A stretch of 64,000 bases of DNA from an uncultured Prevotellaceae bacterium (GTDB taxonomy: Bacteria > Bacteroidota > Bacteroidia > Bacteroidales > Bacteroidaceae). A model generated the notes under the pieces. The model saw only the letters and a program-made list of their open reading frames with translations. It searched no databases and was not told the DNA's origin. The position numbers and the translations under genes are program-made. The stretch covers positions 26,531 through 90,530 of the forward strand of contig CACWSX010000023.1 in the NCBI GenBank assembly GCA_902763615.1. The letters run 5' to 3'. Positions 42,025 to 51,931 of the stretch are shown here, in pieces (the stretch's first letter is position 1; each line of letters opens with the position of its first letter).

Positions 42025-43521
42025 ATGAACAACGTACCAAAAATTAAGATTGGAATCGTCGCCGTATCTCGCGACTGTTTCCCTGAGTCATTGGCAGTAA
42101 ACCGTCGTAAGGCCGTGATTGCCAAGTATGTAGAGAAGTTTGACAAGGCTGATATCTACGAGTGCCCTATCTGTATTGTTGAGAGTGAGATTCACGCTCA
42201 GCAGGCCCTCGAGGATGTGAAGAAGGCAGGATGTAACGCCCTTTGCGTTTATCTTGGCAACTTCGGTCCTGAGATTTCCGAGACCATGATTGCTGACTGG
42301 TTCCAGGGCCCAACAATGTTCTGCGCTGCTGCTGAGGAGACCCAGAACGACCTGATTGATGGTCGTGGTGATGCCTACTGCGGTATGCTGAACGCTAGCC
42401 AGGCTCTGAGCCTGCGTAAGACCCGTGCTTACATTCCTGAGGAGCCCGTTGGCGACGCTGCTGAGTGTGCTGAGATGATTCACGAGTTCGTGCCCATCGC
42501 ACGTGCTATCGTTGGTCTGCAGAACCTGAAGATCATCAGCTTCGGTCCTCGTCCTAACAACTTCCTGGCTTGTAATGCACCTATCCGTGCCCTCTATGAT
42601 CTCGATGTTGAGATTGAGGAGAACTCAGAGCTCGACCTGCTGGAGACCTTCCAGAAGCATCAGGGCGATCCTCGCATCGACGATGTGGTGAAGGATATGG
42701 CTGCTGAGCTTGGTACAGGTAATAAGATTCCTCAGGTGCTGCCTAAGCTCGCTCAGTATGAGCTCACGCTGCTCGACTGGATTGAAGGTCACAAGGGTAG
42801 CCGTCAGTTTGTGGCTATGGCCAATAAGTGCTGGCCTGCCTTCCAGACCATGTTCGGTTTCGTTCCCTGCTATGTGAACAGCCGTCTGGCCAGTCGTGGT
42901 ATCCCCGTAGCTTGCGAGGTTGATATCTATGGCGCTCTGTCTGAGTTCATCGGTACCTGCATCACCAACGATGCTGTTACCCTGCTCGACATCAACAACT
43001 CAGTTCCTAAGGATATGTACGAGGAGAGCATCAAGGGCAAGAAGTTCCTTTGCGATACTTATACAGACAAGGAGATCTTCATGGGCTTCCACTGTGGTAA
43101 TACTGCTTCTTCTAAGGTTTGCAACTGTCAGATGTGCTTCCAGCGCATTATGGCTCGCGCTCTGCCTGTTGAGGTAACCAACGGTACCCTCGAGGGTGAC
43201 CTGAAGCCAGGTAAGGCTACTGTATATCGTTTGCAGTCAACAGCCGACACCAAGCTGCGTGCTTATGTTGCTCAGGGTGAGATTATTCCTGTGGCTACAC
43301 GCTCATTCGGTTCTATTGGTATCTTTGGTATCAAGAACATGAGCCGCTTCTATCGTCACGTCCTCATCGAGAAGCACTATCCGCACCACGCTGCTGTGAT
43401 GTTCGATCACGCTGGTAAGTACTTCTGGGAGGTCATGAAGTATATGGGTGTTCCCGTTGAGGAGATTGACTACAACTTCCCGAAGGGTGACTTCTACCCC
43501 ACTGAGAATCCGTTTGCATAA
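42025..43521 (+). CDS. L-fucose/L-arabinose isomerase-family protein
   Basis: The 498-residue protein belongs to the fucose isomerase-like superfamily. It has an N-terminal Rossmann-like domain (IGIVAVSRDCFPESLAVNRR, CNALCVYLGNFGPE) and a C-terminal part with metal-ligand candidates in the CEVDIYGALSEF and FHCGNTASSKVCN regions. Members interconvert aldoses and ketoses with a divalent metal. No sugar kinase, aldolase or permease genes adjoin it, so the substrate is open. Codons are strongly biased (GCT, GAG, CTG, CGT), unlike its neighbours, which suggests high expression. It has its own promoter and terminator. Confidence 0.83.
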   Translation: MNNVPKIKIGIVAVSRDCFPESLAVNRRKAVIAKYVEKFDKADIYECPICIVESEIHAQQALEDVKKAGCNALCVYLGNFGPEISETMIADWFQGPTMFCAAAEETQNDLIDGRGDAYCGMLNASQALSLRKTRAYIPEEPVGDAAECAEMIHEFVPIARAIVGLQNLKIISFGPRPNNFLACNAPIRALYDLDVEIEENSELDLLETFQKHQGDPRIDDVVKDMAAELGTGNKIPQVLPKLAQYELTLLDWIEGHKGSRQFVAMANKCWPAFQTMFGFVPCYVNSRLASRGIPVACEVDIYGALSEFIGTCITNDAVTLLDINNSVPKDMYEESIKGKKFLCDTYTDKEIFMGFHCGNTASSKVCNCQMCFQRIMARALPVEVTNGTLEGDLKPGKATVYRLQSTADTKLRAYVAQGEIIPVATRSFGSIGIFGIKNMSRFYRHVLIEKHYPHHAAVMFDHAGKYFWEVMKYMGVPVEEIDYNFPKGDFYPTENPFA

Positions 43522-43538
43522 GACAACGAACCTAAACA

Positions 43539-43576
43539 GACAGCCCGCCTACATTTTGACGAGGTGGGCTGTTTTC
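43539..43576 (+). terminator. Terminator after the fucose-isomerase-family gene
   Basis: Stem ACAGCCCGCCT/AGGTGGGCTGT with a loop of about 10 bases followed by TTTTC. Confidence 0.85.
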
Positions 43577-43618
43577 AATTGATTATCCTAACATTATTAA
43601 CTTAAAAAATTATTGCTT

Positions 43619-45784
43619 ATGAACAAAAATTTACGCTATTTGTTATTGTCTTTTCTGACAATAATGTCGACAGCCATCTTTGCACAGAAGACGGTGACCT
43701 TTGATTTCGACAACGACTATCAGAAGCTCTTCCCTACCCTCAAAGGAGTTTCATCAGGTTCTGGTGATAGCTATGTTGCTGATGGCGACTTTACCGAAGC
43801 CACCACATCGACTCCAATAGATGGCGTTGATGTTAGAGTTGCTCCAGCTGAGGGTGCTAAAACTCCCAGCCGTATCTGGAATGTTTCCCCTCGCCTGCGT
43901 ATGTATTCAGGAGTGTTCACAGTGACGTCCCTAGAAGAGCCAATCACAAAGATTGAGTTTACTGGCCACGACACTAACTTCAACCTTATGGCAGTTCCAG
44001 CAGATGCTGGTACGCTCGATGGAAAAGTTTGGACAGGTTCTACATTGGTTGCCGTCTTTGCAGTTGAAAAGAATACTCAGATTAGTAAGATAGTAGTGAC
44101 TTTGGGTGGAGGCAGTGAAACGCCTGATAATCCTGATGCAGGAAAGGGCTTGTTCTCTTTGATGGCCTTTACTAAGGGTACTTTTACTGAAAGCGACAAC
44201 CAGTTGGCGTTTGACTTTGAAGCTGAAGTAGAACCCGTTCAGGGTACAGGAGTTAAGATTCCAGTAACAGGTAAGTACTTGTTTGACTTTGAGAATGATC
44301 TTTGCACCGCTTGCAGAGTATCTGTAACGTTGCCTGATGAGACAACAGCAGCAGCAGCTCATGCTGTTGTTATGCAAGAAGCTGAAAAGGAAGGCTATAA
44401 AGACGTAAAGTTAGAAGGTAATACCCTTTCTGCTTCATTGGAGAACGGATTCGTTGGTGTTTCCAAGACCGTCATAAAATCTATGATGAAACAGTTGTTG
44501 AACATCGAGGAAGAAGTAAAGAATGTGACAATCGCTGAGTTTAATGCTGCTGCAGAGAGCACAGATGTATGGTATCAGCTGACAGGTACTGTTAAGAACC
44601 TGAAGGATGGTGACCTATACGGTAACTTCGACCTTGAGGATGAGACTGGTTCTGTTTATGTCTATGGCGTCCTGTCAGAAAAGGGCGGTGAGAAGAAGAA
44701 GTTCCAGGAGCTTGTTGCTGCCAAGGGTATCAAGAATGGTGACAAGTTGACCATTATTGGTAATCGTGGCTCTTATAAAGACAAGATTGAAGTGTTGAAT
44801 GCCTACTTCGTCAGTGTTGAGTCTGGCAGTGAAACACCCGATCCTGATCCTCAGTCTGAGGTAACGACCGCTACTTGTGCAGAAATTTTGGCAGGTACCG
44901 ATGGAACGGTTTATCGTGTGACTGGTAAGTGCGTTGAGATTGCAAATACGACTTATGGCAACTGGTATCTGGAGGATGCAACAGGTAAGGTATATATCTA
45001 TGGTACGCTCGATGCAGAGGGTAACACCAAGAATTTTGCAAGCCTTGGTATCGAAGTTGGTGATGAAATAACTGTCGAAGGTCCCAGAAAGACTTATAAG
45101 GAGACTGTGGAACTGGTTGACGTGAAAGTCATTGCTATTAAGAAGGGCTCATCTTCTGAGGGAGGTCTTATTTACTCTTGGGAAGGAGGAGCAGATGGTG
45201 CTACTGAAGTTGGCGGTAAGGCAACTTACGAGAATGGTGAAACAGATGAAACCAAATATCGTGTAAACTATAAGAATGGTGAATATTACACGATTTGCAT
45301 CAATGGTAAGAAAGGCAATATAAATGATGAAGCTGGTTCAGCAAATGGTGGTTATATCCTCATAACTCTTGATCAGGAATTGCAGGCTGAAGACAATATC
45401 GAGTTGACGGGTTATATCAATAAAAACGAAAGCAAGGAAGCTAGCATCTATTTCCAGTTTGAAAAGGGCGATGGCGTAAACGATGAGTATATCTTTGGTG
45501 ATGCATGCAATATTGATGCTGCAATTGGCGGTAAAATCACCCCACACGTCTTCAAAGTACCTGAATCTGCTGCTGGCAGCAAGAGCTTTAAGATGTCTCG
45601 TAACAAGGCTGGTACGAATATCTTCCTGACCAAATTGACTATCAATCGTGGTACAACTGGTATCAAGGAAATAAAGAATGTACAGCTCCAGAATAATGCT
45701 GTCTACAATCTGGCTGGCCAGAAAGTTGGCAACGATTATAAAGGTATTGTTATCGTGAACGGAAAGAAGTTCATGCAGAAGTAA
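43619..45784 (+). CDS. Large secreted protein with two OB-fold-like repeats and C-terminal sorting-type tail
   Basis: From the ATG at 43619 the protein has 721 residues (a TTG two codons upstream is a less likely start). A signal peptide ends near AIFAQ. Two related domains of about 90 residues sit near 310-400 and 415-505, each with the pattern WYxLTGxVxN...GNxxLEDxTGxVYVYG...GDxxTxxGxRxxYKxxxEVxxA, typical of OB-fold-like modules of secreted Bacteroidetes proteins. A jelly-roll-like region follows. The last 35 residues (AVYNLAGQKV...KGIVIVNGKKFMQK) match the tails of the C10 protease and, more loosely, the CotH-like protein. It is presumably exported to the surface; function unknown. Confidence 0.75.
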   Translation: MNKNLRYLLLSFLTIMSTAIFAQKTVTFDFDNDYQKLFPTLKGVSSGSGDSYVADGDFTEATTSTPIDGVDVRVAPAEGAKTPSRIWNVSPRLRMYSGVFTVTSLEEPITKIEFTGHDTNFNLMAVPADAGTLDGKVWTGSTLVAVFAVEKNTQISKIVVTLGGGSETPDNPDAGKGLFSLMAFTKGTFTESDNQLAFDFEAEVEPVQGTGVKIPVTGKYLFDFENDLCTACRVSVTLPDETTAAAAHAVVMQEAEKEGYKDVKLEGNTLSASLENGFVGVSKTVIKSMMKQLLNIEEEVKNVTIAEFNAAAESTDVWYQLTGTVKNLKDGDLYGNFDLEDETGSVYVYGVLSEKGGEKKKFQELVAAKGIKNGDKLTIIGNRGSYKDKIEVLNAYFVSVESGSETPDPDPQSEVTTATCAEILAGTDGTVYRVTGKCVEIANTTYGNWYLEDATGKVYIYGTLDAEGNTKNFASLGIEVGDEITVEGPRKTYKETVELVDVKVIAIKKGSSSEGGLIYSWEGGADGATEVGGKATYENGETDETKYRVNYKNGEYYTICINGKKGNINDEAGSANGGYILITLDQELQAEDNIELTGYINKNESKEASIYFQFEKGDGVNDEYIFGDACNIDAAIGGKITPHVFKVPESAAGSKSFKMSRNKAGTNIFLTKLTINRGTTGIKEIKNVQLQNNAVYNLAGQKVGNDYKGIVIVNGKKFMQK

Positions 45785-45808
45785 TTATAACAACAACAGA
45801 TAATAAAG

Positions 45809-45841
45809 GAGCGGAACTCTTGGCAGTTTCGCTCTTTTTTT
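45809..45841 (+). terminator. Terminator after the OB-fold protein gene
   Basis: Stem GAGCGGAACT/AGTTTCGCTC with a 6-base loop followed by TTTTTTT. It overlaps the mutS promoter. Confidence 0.85.
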
Positions 45842-45850
45842 GTACCTTTG
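45820..45850 (+). promoter_or_regulatory. Promoter of mutS
   Basis: TTG at 45820-45822 and TACCTTTG at 45843-45850 with a 20-bp spacer; the -33 element lies in the loop of the preceding terminator hairpin. Confidence 0.75.
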
Positions 45851-45869
45851 TGGGCAAAAATAAAATAAG

Positions 45870-48488
45870 ATGGCAAAGAAAGACGGGGAACTTACCCCGA
45901 TGATGAAGCAGTTCTTCGACCTGAAGGCAAAGCACCCTGATGCGGTGCTGCTGTTCCGTTGTGGTGACTTCTACGAGACCTACTGCGAGGATGCGGTGAT
46001 AGCAGCGAAGATTCTTGGTATCACGCTGACACACAGAAACAACGGTTACAACAAAGGCGACGAAATGGCAGGTTTCCCCCATCACGCCCTCGATACCTAT
46101 CTGCCAAAACTCGTCAGGGCTGGTAAGCGTGTGGCCATCTGCGACCAGCTTGAAGACCCTAAACTCACCAAGAAACTAGTGAAGCGAGGCATCACAGAAC
46201 TGGTGACACCAGGTGTGGCTCTCTCCGACAATGTGCTGAACTATAAGGAGAACAACTTCCTGGCTGCTGTGCATTTCGGAAAGGTGGCCTGTGGAGTAGC
46301 TTTTCTGGATATCTCTACAGGTGAGTTCTTGACGGGCGAGGGTACTGTCGACTATGTAGAGAAGCTGCTGGCGAATTTCTCGCCTAAGGAAGTGCTTTTT
46401 GAGCGAGGCAAGAAGCAGCAGTTTGAACAGAAATTCGGTAATAAATTCTTCACCTTCGAACTCGACGACTGGGTGTTTACGGAGCAAACTGCGCGGACAA
46501 AGCTGCTGAAACATTTCCATGTGAAGAATCTCAAGGGCTTTGGTGTCGACCATCTTCAGAATGGTGTCATCGCCTCAGGCGCCATCCTGCAATACCTCGA
46601 ACAGACGCAGCATACCCAGATAGGACATATCACTTCGATATCCCGTATCGAGGAGGATAAATATGTAAGGTTGGATAAGTTTACGATCCGTAGTCTGGAA
46701 CTGATTCATCCGATGCAGGATGATGGCAAGTCTCTGTTGGATGTCATCGACAAGACGGTGAGCCCTATGGGAGGCCGTCTGTTGCGTCGCTGGCTGGTAT
46801 TCCCGCTGAAGGATGAGAAGCCCATCAATGAGCGCTTGGACATTGTGGAGTATTACTATCGCGAGCCAGATTTCCGCCAGTGCATCGATGAGCAGATTCA
46901 TCGTATAGGCGATTTGGAGCGTATCATCTCAAAGGTGGCTGTGGGACGTGTATCGCCTCGCGAGGTTGTGCAGTTGAAAACGGCCCTGCAAGCCATCCAA
47001 CCCATCAAGACGGCCTGTCTCTATGCAGACAACGAGGCCTTGAAGCGGATAGGGGAGCAGTTGAATCTCTGCGAGTCGTTGCGCGATAGAATAGAGAAGG
47101 AAATACAGAATGACCCGCCTCAATTGGTAGCCAAGGGAGGCGTGATTCGCGATGGTGTAAATGCAGAACTCGACGAATTAAGAAGTATCGCCTATTCAGG
47201 TAAAGACTATCTTCTGAAGATTCAGGAGCGCGAGTCTGAAATAACAGGTATTTCCTCGCTGAAAATAGGCTATAACAACGTGTTTGGCTACTATCTCGAA
47301 GTACGCAACACCTATAAGGATCAGGTGCCAGCAGAGTGGGTGCGCAAGCAGACGCTGGCTCAGGCAGAGCGATATATCACCCAGGAACTGAAGGAATACG
47401 AAGAAAAGATTCTGGGTGCTGAGGATAAGATTCTGAGCCTTGAGGCCAAACTCTTCAATGACCTGATTCTTGGCATGCAGGAGTACATCCCTCAGATTCA
47501 GATCAATGCGAACATCATCGCTCATCTCGACTGTCTGCTGGGCTTTGCGAAGGCAGCTGAAGAGAATATGTACGTGCGTCCTGTGATTGATTCCACAGAG
47601 GTCATCGATATCAAGCAGGGCAGGCATCCTGTTATCGAAAAGGAACTGCCATTGGGTGAGCGTTATGTGCCTAATGATATCCTGCTCGACAGTGAGCACC
47701 AGCAGATCATCATTATTACTGGTCCGAATATGGCTGGTAAATCCGCTCTGCTGCGCCAGACTGCCCTGATAGTACTACTTGCCCAGATAGGTTGTTTCGT
47801 GCCCGCAGAGGCCGCGAAAATCGGTTTGGTGGACAAGATATTTACCAGAGTAGGGGCCTCGGATAATATCTCTTTGGGAGAATCCACGTTTATGGTAGAG
47901 ATGACAGAGGCTTCGAATATCCTGAATAATGTGTCTTCCCGCTCTTTAGTGCTCTTCGACGAGTTAGGTCGAGGCACCAGCACTTATGATGGTATTTCTA
48001 TCGCGTGGGCGATTGTGGAATATCTGCATGAGAACGCCAAAGGCCATCCTCGTACCCTCTTTGCTACGCACTATCACGAACTCAATGAGATGGAGAAGAA
48101 TTTCTCACGCATCAAGAATTATAATGTCTCTGTGAAGGAGGTTGATGGCAAGGTGATTTTCCTGCGAAAGTTAGAGCGGGGTGGGAGTGAGCACTCGTTT
48201 GGTATCCACGTGGCAGAGATTGCGGGCATGCCTCGCTCGATAGTGAAGCGCGCTAATGTGATTTTAAAGCAGCTGGAGGCCGAGAATGCCTCCGTAGGGA
48301 GTGTAGGTAAGCCCACGGCAGAAATCGCCGCTTCTCGCGAAGGAATGCAACTCTCGTTCTTCCAGCTTGATGATCCTGTGCTCTGTCAGGTGCGCGATGA
48401 AATCCTTGGCCTCGATGTCAATAATCTCACGCCCCTTGAGGCCCTCAATAAGCTTAACGATATCAAGAAAATCGTCTCTGGCAAATAA
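45870..48488 (+). CDS. mutS: DNA mismatch repair protein MutS
   Basis: The 872-residue protein is full-length MutS. The N-terminal mismatch-binding domain begins [28 protein letters not shown], with the Phe-x-Glu mismatch finger in GDFYETY. The connector and lever domains follow. The ABC-type ATPase has Walker A T617GPNMAGKS625, the signature around [14 protein letters not shown], and Walker [13 protein letters not shown]. It finds base mismatches after replication and recruits MutL. It forms its own transcription unit. Confidence 0.97.
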   Translation: MAKKDGELTPMMKQFFDLKAKHPDAVLLFRCGDFYETYCEDAVIAAKILGITLTHRNNGYNKGDEMAGFPHHALDTYLPKLVRAGKRVAICDQLEDPKLTKKLVKRGITELVTPGVALSDNVLNYKENNFLAAVHFGKVACGVAFLDISTGEFLTGEGTVDYVEKLLANFSPKEVLFERGKKQQFEQKFGNKFFTFELDDWVFTEQTARTKLLKHFHVKNLKGFGVDHLQNGVIASGAILQYLEQTQHTQIGHITSISRIEEDKYVRLDKFTIRSLELIHPMQDDGKSLLDVIDKTVSPMGGRLLRRWLVFPLKDEKPINERLDIVEYYYREPDFRQCIDEQIHRIGDLERIISKVAVGRVSPREVVQLKTALQAIQPIKTACLYADNEALKRIGEQLNLCESLRDRIEKEIQNDPPQLVAKGGVIRDGVNAELDELRSIAYSGKDYLLKIQERESEITGISSLKIGYNNVFGYYLEVRNTYKDQVPAEWVRKQTLAQAERYITQELKEYEEKILGAEDKILSLEAKLFNDLILGMQEYIPQIQINANIIAHLDCLLGFAKAAEENMYVRPVIDSTEVIDIKQGRHPVIEKELPLGERYVPNDILLDSEHQQIIIITGPNMAGKSALLRQTALIVLLAQIGCFVPAEAAKIGLVDKIFTRVGASDNISLGESTFMVEMTEASNILNNVSSRSLVLFDELGRGTSTYDGISIAWAIVEYLHENAKGHPRTLFATHYHELNEMEKNFSRIKNYNVSVKEVDGKVIFLRKLERGGSEHSFGIHVAEIAGMPRSIVKRANVILKQLEAENASVGSVGKPTAEIAASREGMQLSFFQLDDPVLCQVRDEILGLDVNNLTPLEALNKLNDIKKIVSGK

Positions 48489-48507
48489 GTGTATCTTATC
48501 ACAAAAT

Positions 48508-48546
48508 AAGCGTCATTTCCCAAACGAGAAGTGGCGCTTAATTTTT
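48508..48546 (+). terminator. Terminator after mutS
   Basis: Stem AAGCGTCA/TGGCGCTT (extended by a few pairs including G-T) followed by AATTTTTG, between convergent genes. Confidence 0.75.
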
Positions 48547-48561
48547 GTTACTTGGCACTTA

Positions 48562-49059
48562 TTATTTGTAGGGATTGATGAAGTCGATGCGGATGTTATA
48601 TCTCAACCGTGAGATTTTTCCATTTTGCTTACCAGGAACCCATTTCGGCATCTTCTTAATGACGCGATAGGCCTCCTTGGCGAAGAGTTTGGCGAATTGC
48701 TCCTTCAACTCTTTCTGCTTGGATTCCGTCTCCTGCGAGAACTTAGTTGTATTGAAGCGGTTTATCTTGCAGTCGCGGGCGGAAATGTCTGATAATGAGC
48801 CGTCTTCGTTGACAAAGAAAGTCATGATCACTTGTCCCTCAACTGCGTAGTCATGCGCTGCATCAGGATACTGCACGTTCTTATCGAGAAATTGCATCAA
48901 CGCTTTCTTCCCGCCAGGGAATTGGGGAGAATTCTCATATTCACCGTAATAAATATTCGTTCCTATCGTGTTGTTTTCAACGCGAATGCTGTCTGCATTT
49001 TGTGCTACTGCACCCACCGTCAGGGCTGCAAGCAGAATGGATATAAACGTTCTTTTCAT
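48562..49059 (-). CDS. Small secreted TonB C-terminal-domain protein
   Basis: The 165-residue protein has a signal peptide (ending near GAVAQ) and then a TonB C-terminal-like domain: SPQFPGGKKALMQFLDKNVQYPD, GQVIMTFFVNEDGSLSDI and KKMPKWVPGKQNG. A helical Lys/Glu-rich insertion (about residues 107-135) separates the conserved strands, which is unusual. It starts right at the end of lgt, so it is probably the third gene of ychF-lgt-tonB-like. It has no membrane anchor, so it is not a classical TonB energy transducer. Confidence 0.8.
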   Translation of the reverse strand: MKRTFISILLAALTVGAVAQNADSIRVENNTIGTNIYYGEYENSPQFPGGKKALMQFLDKNVQYPDAAHDYAVEGQVIMTFFVNEDGSLSDISARDCKINRFNTTKFSQETESKQKELKEQFAKLFAKEAYRVIKKMPKWVPGKQNGKISRLRYNIRIDFINPYK

Positions 49060-49914
49060 TTAAGCTACTTTCTTGGCTCTTATCATACAGTAGACGCCAA
49101 TGATAATGAAAGGAATCGAAAGGATCTGTCCCATATCGAGCGGGAGCGTAGCCTCGAAGGCTTCCTGAATCTCCTTGGTGTACTCAATGAAGAAGCGGAA
49201 GGTGAAGATATAAGTCAGACAGAAGCCGAAATACCAGCCAGTGCCTATTTTCTCTGGCATCTTCTTGTGGAGCGCCCACATAATAAAGAAGAGTAGGGCA
49301 TAGGCGATGGCTTCGTAGAGCTGACCAGGATGGCGAGGCATAGAATCCACCTTCTCGAAGATAAAGGCCCAGGGAACATCTGTAATCTTACCGATAATCT
49401 CTGAGTTCATGAGATTGCCCAAGCGGATGAAGCAGGCGGTGGTACCTGTGGCGATGGCGATATTGTCGAGTACCGTCCAGATGCTGAGTTTGGTCTTGCG
49501 GACATAGAGCCAAAGGGCAATCATCAGACCTAACGTGCCACCATGTGAGGCAAGGCCAGCATAACCTGTTGGGAAGAAGCCAAATGTCTCGCCCCACCAG
49601 CTTCCGTTATTGCCGATGTGGATAGGCAGCAACATTTCCACAATGCCTTGCCACGAGGTCAGAAAGTCTTGTGGCTGATAGAAGAGACAATGGCCCAGAC
49701 GAGCACCAATTAAGATGCCGAAAAAACAGTAGATGAAGAGGGGATCGAAGAGCTCGTCTTTAATCTTCTGTTCTTTGTAAAGGCGCTTTACTACGAAATA
49801 AGCTAATGCCAAACCGATGATCCACATCAGCCCATACCAGCGCACCACAATGAACGACAAGCGGAATGCCACCAAGTCCGGATCCCAGACGATAAAATTC
49901 AACAGGTTCATCAT
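49060..49914 (-). CDS. lgt: Prolipoprotein diacylglyceryl transferase
   Basis: The 284-residue protein has about seven membrane helices. The Lgt signature region is [13 protein letters not shown], followed by [10 protein letters not shown] and the cytoplasmic-side [11 protein letters not shown]. It transfers diacylglycerol from phosphatidylglycerol to the Cys of prolipoproteins, the first step in making the several lipoproteins encoded in this window. The gene lies 3 bp after ychF and abuts the TonB-like gene. Confidence 0.95.
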   Translation of the reverse strand: MMNLLNFIVWDPDLVAFRLSFIVVRWYGLMWIIGLALAYFVVKRLYKEQKIKDELFDPLFIYCFFGILIGARLGHCLFYQPQDFLTSWQGIVEMLLPIHIGNNGSWWGETFGFFPTGYAGLASHGGTLGLMIALWLYVRKTKLSIWTVLDNIAIATGTTACFIRLGNLMNSEIIGKITDVPWAFIFEKVDSMPRHPGQLYEAIAYALLFFIMWALHKKMPEKIGTGWYFGFCLTYIFTFRFFIEYTKEIQEAFEATLPLDMGQILSIPFIIIGVYCMIRAKKVA

Positions 49915-49917
49915 AGC

Positions 49918-51018
49918 TTATACGTTGAATCTAAAGTGCATGATATCACCGTCTTGGACGATGTAGTCCTTGCCCTCGACAGCGAGCTTGCCTGCTTCGC
50001 GGACTGCAGCCTCAGAGCCATACTGGATATAGTCGTCGTACTTGATGACTTCTGCGCGGATAAAGCCCTTTTCGAAATCGGTGTGGATGACACCAGCACA
50101 CTGAGGTGCTTTCCATCCTTTTTTATACGTCCAGGCCTTTACCTCCATCTCACCAGCAGTAATGAAAGTCTCAAGATTCAGCAGGGCGTAAGCCTTCTTT
50201 ATCAAGCGATTCACACCACTCTCCTCGAGGCCGAGTTCTTCGAGGAACATCTGCTTATCCTCGTAGCTCTCGAGTTCTGCGATATCCTCTTCTGTCTTGG
50301 CAGCAATAATCATCGCTTCAGCACCTTCTTCCTTGGCCAATGCCTCGACTTTCTTGGTGAAATCATTGCCTGATTTGGCATCAGCCTCGCCCACATTGCA
50401 GACATACAGCACAGGCTTCGACGTCAGCAGGAAGAGATTACGGGCACAATCCTGCTCGTCTTTGCTCTCGAATTCTACGATACGGGCGTTCTTACCTTGC
50501 TCCAATACCTCCTTATAGGCCTTCAGGACCGTCACTTCTATCTTTGCATCCTTATTGCCAGCAGCTGCTGCTTTCTCTGTCTTAGCAAGACGTGATTCAA
50601 TGGTTTCGAGGTCCTTCAGCTGCAACTCTGTATCGATGATTTCCTTGTCGCGGATGGGGTCAATCGTACCATCCACGTGGGTGATATTCTCATCCTCGAA
50701 ACAACGCAACACATGAATGATTGCATCCGTTTCGCGGATATTTCCCAGAAACTTATTTCCTAATCCTTCGCCCTTCGAGGCACCCTTCACAAGGCCTGCG
50801 ATATCTACGATTTCACAAGTGGCAGGTACGATACGGCCAGGATGTACCAGCTCTGCGAGTTTCGTCAGACGCTCATCGGGCACAGTAATCACACCCACAT
50901 TGGGCTCGATGGTGCAAAAAGGAAAGTTTGCTGCCTGTGCCTTCGCACTCGACAAACAATTAAACAATGTGGACTTTCCCACGTTCGGGAGTCCCACAAT
51001 ACCACATTTTAATGCCAT
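49918..51018 (-). CDS. ychF: Ribosome-binding ATPase YchF
   Basis: The 366-residue Obg-family protein has the P-loop GLPNVGKS (residues 9-16), the DIAGLVKGASKGEGLGNKFL switch region, the modified G4 motif (NVGEAD, giving ATP preference), a coiled-coil middle and a C-terminal TGS domain. It binds ribosomes and is linked to translation and stress response. First gene of the ychF-lgt-tonB-like operon. Confidence 0.96.
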   Translation of the reverse strand: MALKCGIVGLPNVGKSTLFNCLSSAKAQAANFPFCTIEPNVGVITVPDERLTKLAELVHPGRIVPATCEIVDIAGLVKGASKGEGLGNKFLGNIRETDAIIHVLRCFEDENITHVDGTIDPIRDKEIIDTELQLKDLETIESRLAKTEKAAAAGNKDAKIEVTVLKAYKEVLEQGKNARIVEFESKDEQDCARNLFLLTSKPVLYVCNVGEADAKSGNDFTKKVEALAKEEGAEAMIIAAKTEEDIAELESYEDKQMFLEELGLEESGVNRLIKKAYALLNLETFITAGEMEVKAWTYKKGWKAPQCAGVIHTDFEKGFIRAEVIKYDDYIQYGSEAAVREAGKLAVEGKDYIVQDGDIMHFRFNV

Positions 51019-51048
51019 TTTCTTCTATAAACGTTTATAAACTGGGTG

Positions 51049-51080
51049 CAAAGTTAGTGCAATTATATGAATTAGCCAAA
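51049..51080 (-). promoter_or_regulatory. Promoter of the ychF operon
   Basis: On the minus strand TTTG (51077-51080) and TAACTTTG (51049-51056) with a 20-bp spacer, directly back to back with the divergent promoter at 51083. Confidence 0.85.
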
Positions 51081-51082
51081 TT

Positions 51083-51114
51083 TTTGATTAAGATTGCAAC
51101 TTTTTGTAACTTTG
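51083..51114 (+). promoter_or_regulatory. Promoter of the DUF2807 lipoprotein gene
   Basis: TTTG at 51083-51086 and TAACTTTG at 51107-51114 with a 20-bp spacer. Confidence 0.85.
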
Positions 51115-51157
51115 TAGCGTCAAACAGACAAAGTGAAAACAAAAAATAGAAAAGAAT

Positions 51158-51895
51158 ATGAAGACTTATTTATTGTTATCGTTAGTAGCCGTGATGCTTT
51201 CTATGTCAGGATGCAGTGTGAATATCGGTGATGGTGTTACAGAGGTCATTGAACCCAGTGAGAATATCGTCAAGGCTAAATATCCCCAGGAGGCTTTCGA
51301 CAAGGTGGACAATCATGTGGTGGGCACAATTCAGCTGGTACAGAGCGATAAGAGCCGTGTGACGCTCTCTGCCCCAGAGAACTATATCGACTTCTTTGAA
51401 TTCGACAATAAGGGTGGCAAGCTGGATATCAAGTTTGCTAAGAAAGGCATCAATATCCATACAGAAGATGTGGTGATTATCGTCTATACACCAAACCTCC
51501 GCGAGGTGACAAACTCAGGCGCTGCAGACCTTCATCTCGATAGTCTGACAACAGACGAATTACAAGTTATAAATTCAGGTGTTGGCTCGTTTGAGTTGAA
51601 CAATATCAACGCCAAAAAGATAGATGTTTCATGCAGTGGTGTGGGCAGCATCAATATCGATGGTCAGACGGATGAGGCAGAGTACAGCTGTTCTGGTGTA
51701 GGTGGCATTCATGCTAAGGATATGAAGGCTCGCGAAGTGAAGGCCAAAGTGAGTGGAGTAGGGGGTATCGATTGCTACGCTTCTGAAGCTATCAGTGGTG
51801 ACGTCACTGGTGTTGGGGGCCTTAATTTCGCAGGCCATCCAGAGCGGAAAGACCTCCATCATAATATGACAGGTGGCATCAAAGAGATAGATTAG
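51158..51895 (+). CDS. DUF2807 (head GIN) lipoprotein
   Basis: The 245-residue protein has a signal peptide with lipobox MSGC (Cys19). A right-handed beta-helix-like DUF2807 domain follows, with repeats such as VTNSGAADLHLDSL, VINSGVGSFELNNI, VSCSGVGSINIDG and YSCSGVGGIHAKDM spaced by about 20 residues. The family is known as putative auto-transporter adhesin, head GIN domain. It is anchored in the outer membrane; its role is not established. Its own promoter and a bidirectional terminator isolate it. Confidence 0.88.
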   Translation: MKTYLLLSLVAVMLSMSGCSVNIGDGVTEVIEPSENIVKAKYPQEAFDKVDNHVVGTIQLVQSDKSRVTLSAPENYIDFFEFDNKGGKLDIKFAKKGINIHTEDVVIIVYTPNLREVTNSGAADLHLDSLTTDELQVINSGVGSFELNNINAKKIDVSCSGVGSINIDGQTDEAEYSCSGVGGIHAKDMKAREVKAKVSGVGGIDCYASEAISGDVTGVGGLNFAGHPERKDLHHNMTGGIKEID

Positions 51896-51898
51896 AAA

Positions 51899-51930
51899 AA
51901 AGGTCAGGCGTTAAAACCTGACCTTTATTA
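51899..51930. terminator. Bidirectional terminator between the DUF2807 gene and polA
   Basis: Perfect stem AAAGGTCAGG/CCTGACCTTT with an 8-base loop; flanking A and T runs allow use in both directions. Confidence 0.85.
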
Positions 51931-51931
51931 T

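Noticed and set aside
48207-48212. CACGTG core in mutS as a parS site
   Set aside because: Flanks do not match; it is ordinary coding sequence.
45870-48488. Long minus-strand frames opposite mutS
   Set aside because: Several antisense frames of 60-170 codons occur, but all lie inside an intact, well-conserved gene.
50674-50679. CACGTG core in ychF as a parS site
   Set aside because: Flanks do not match the ParB site.
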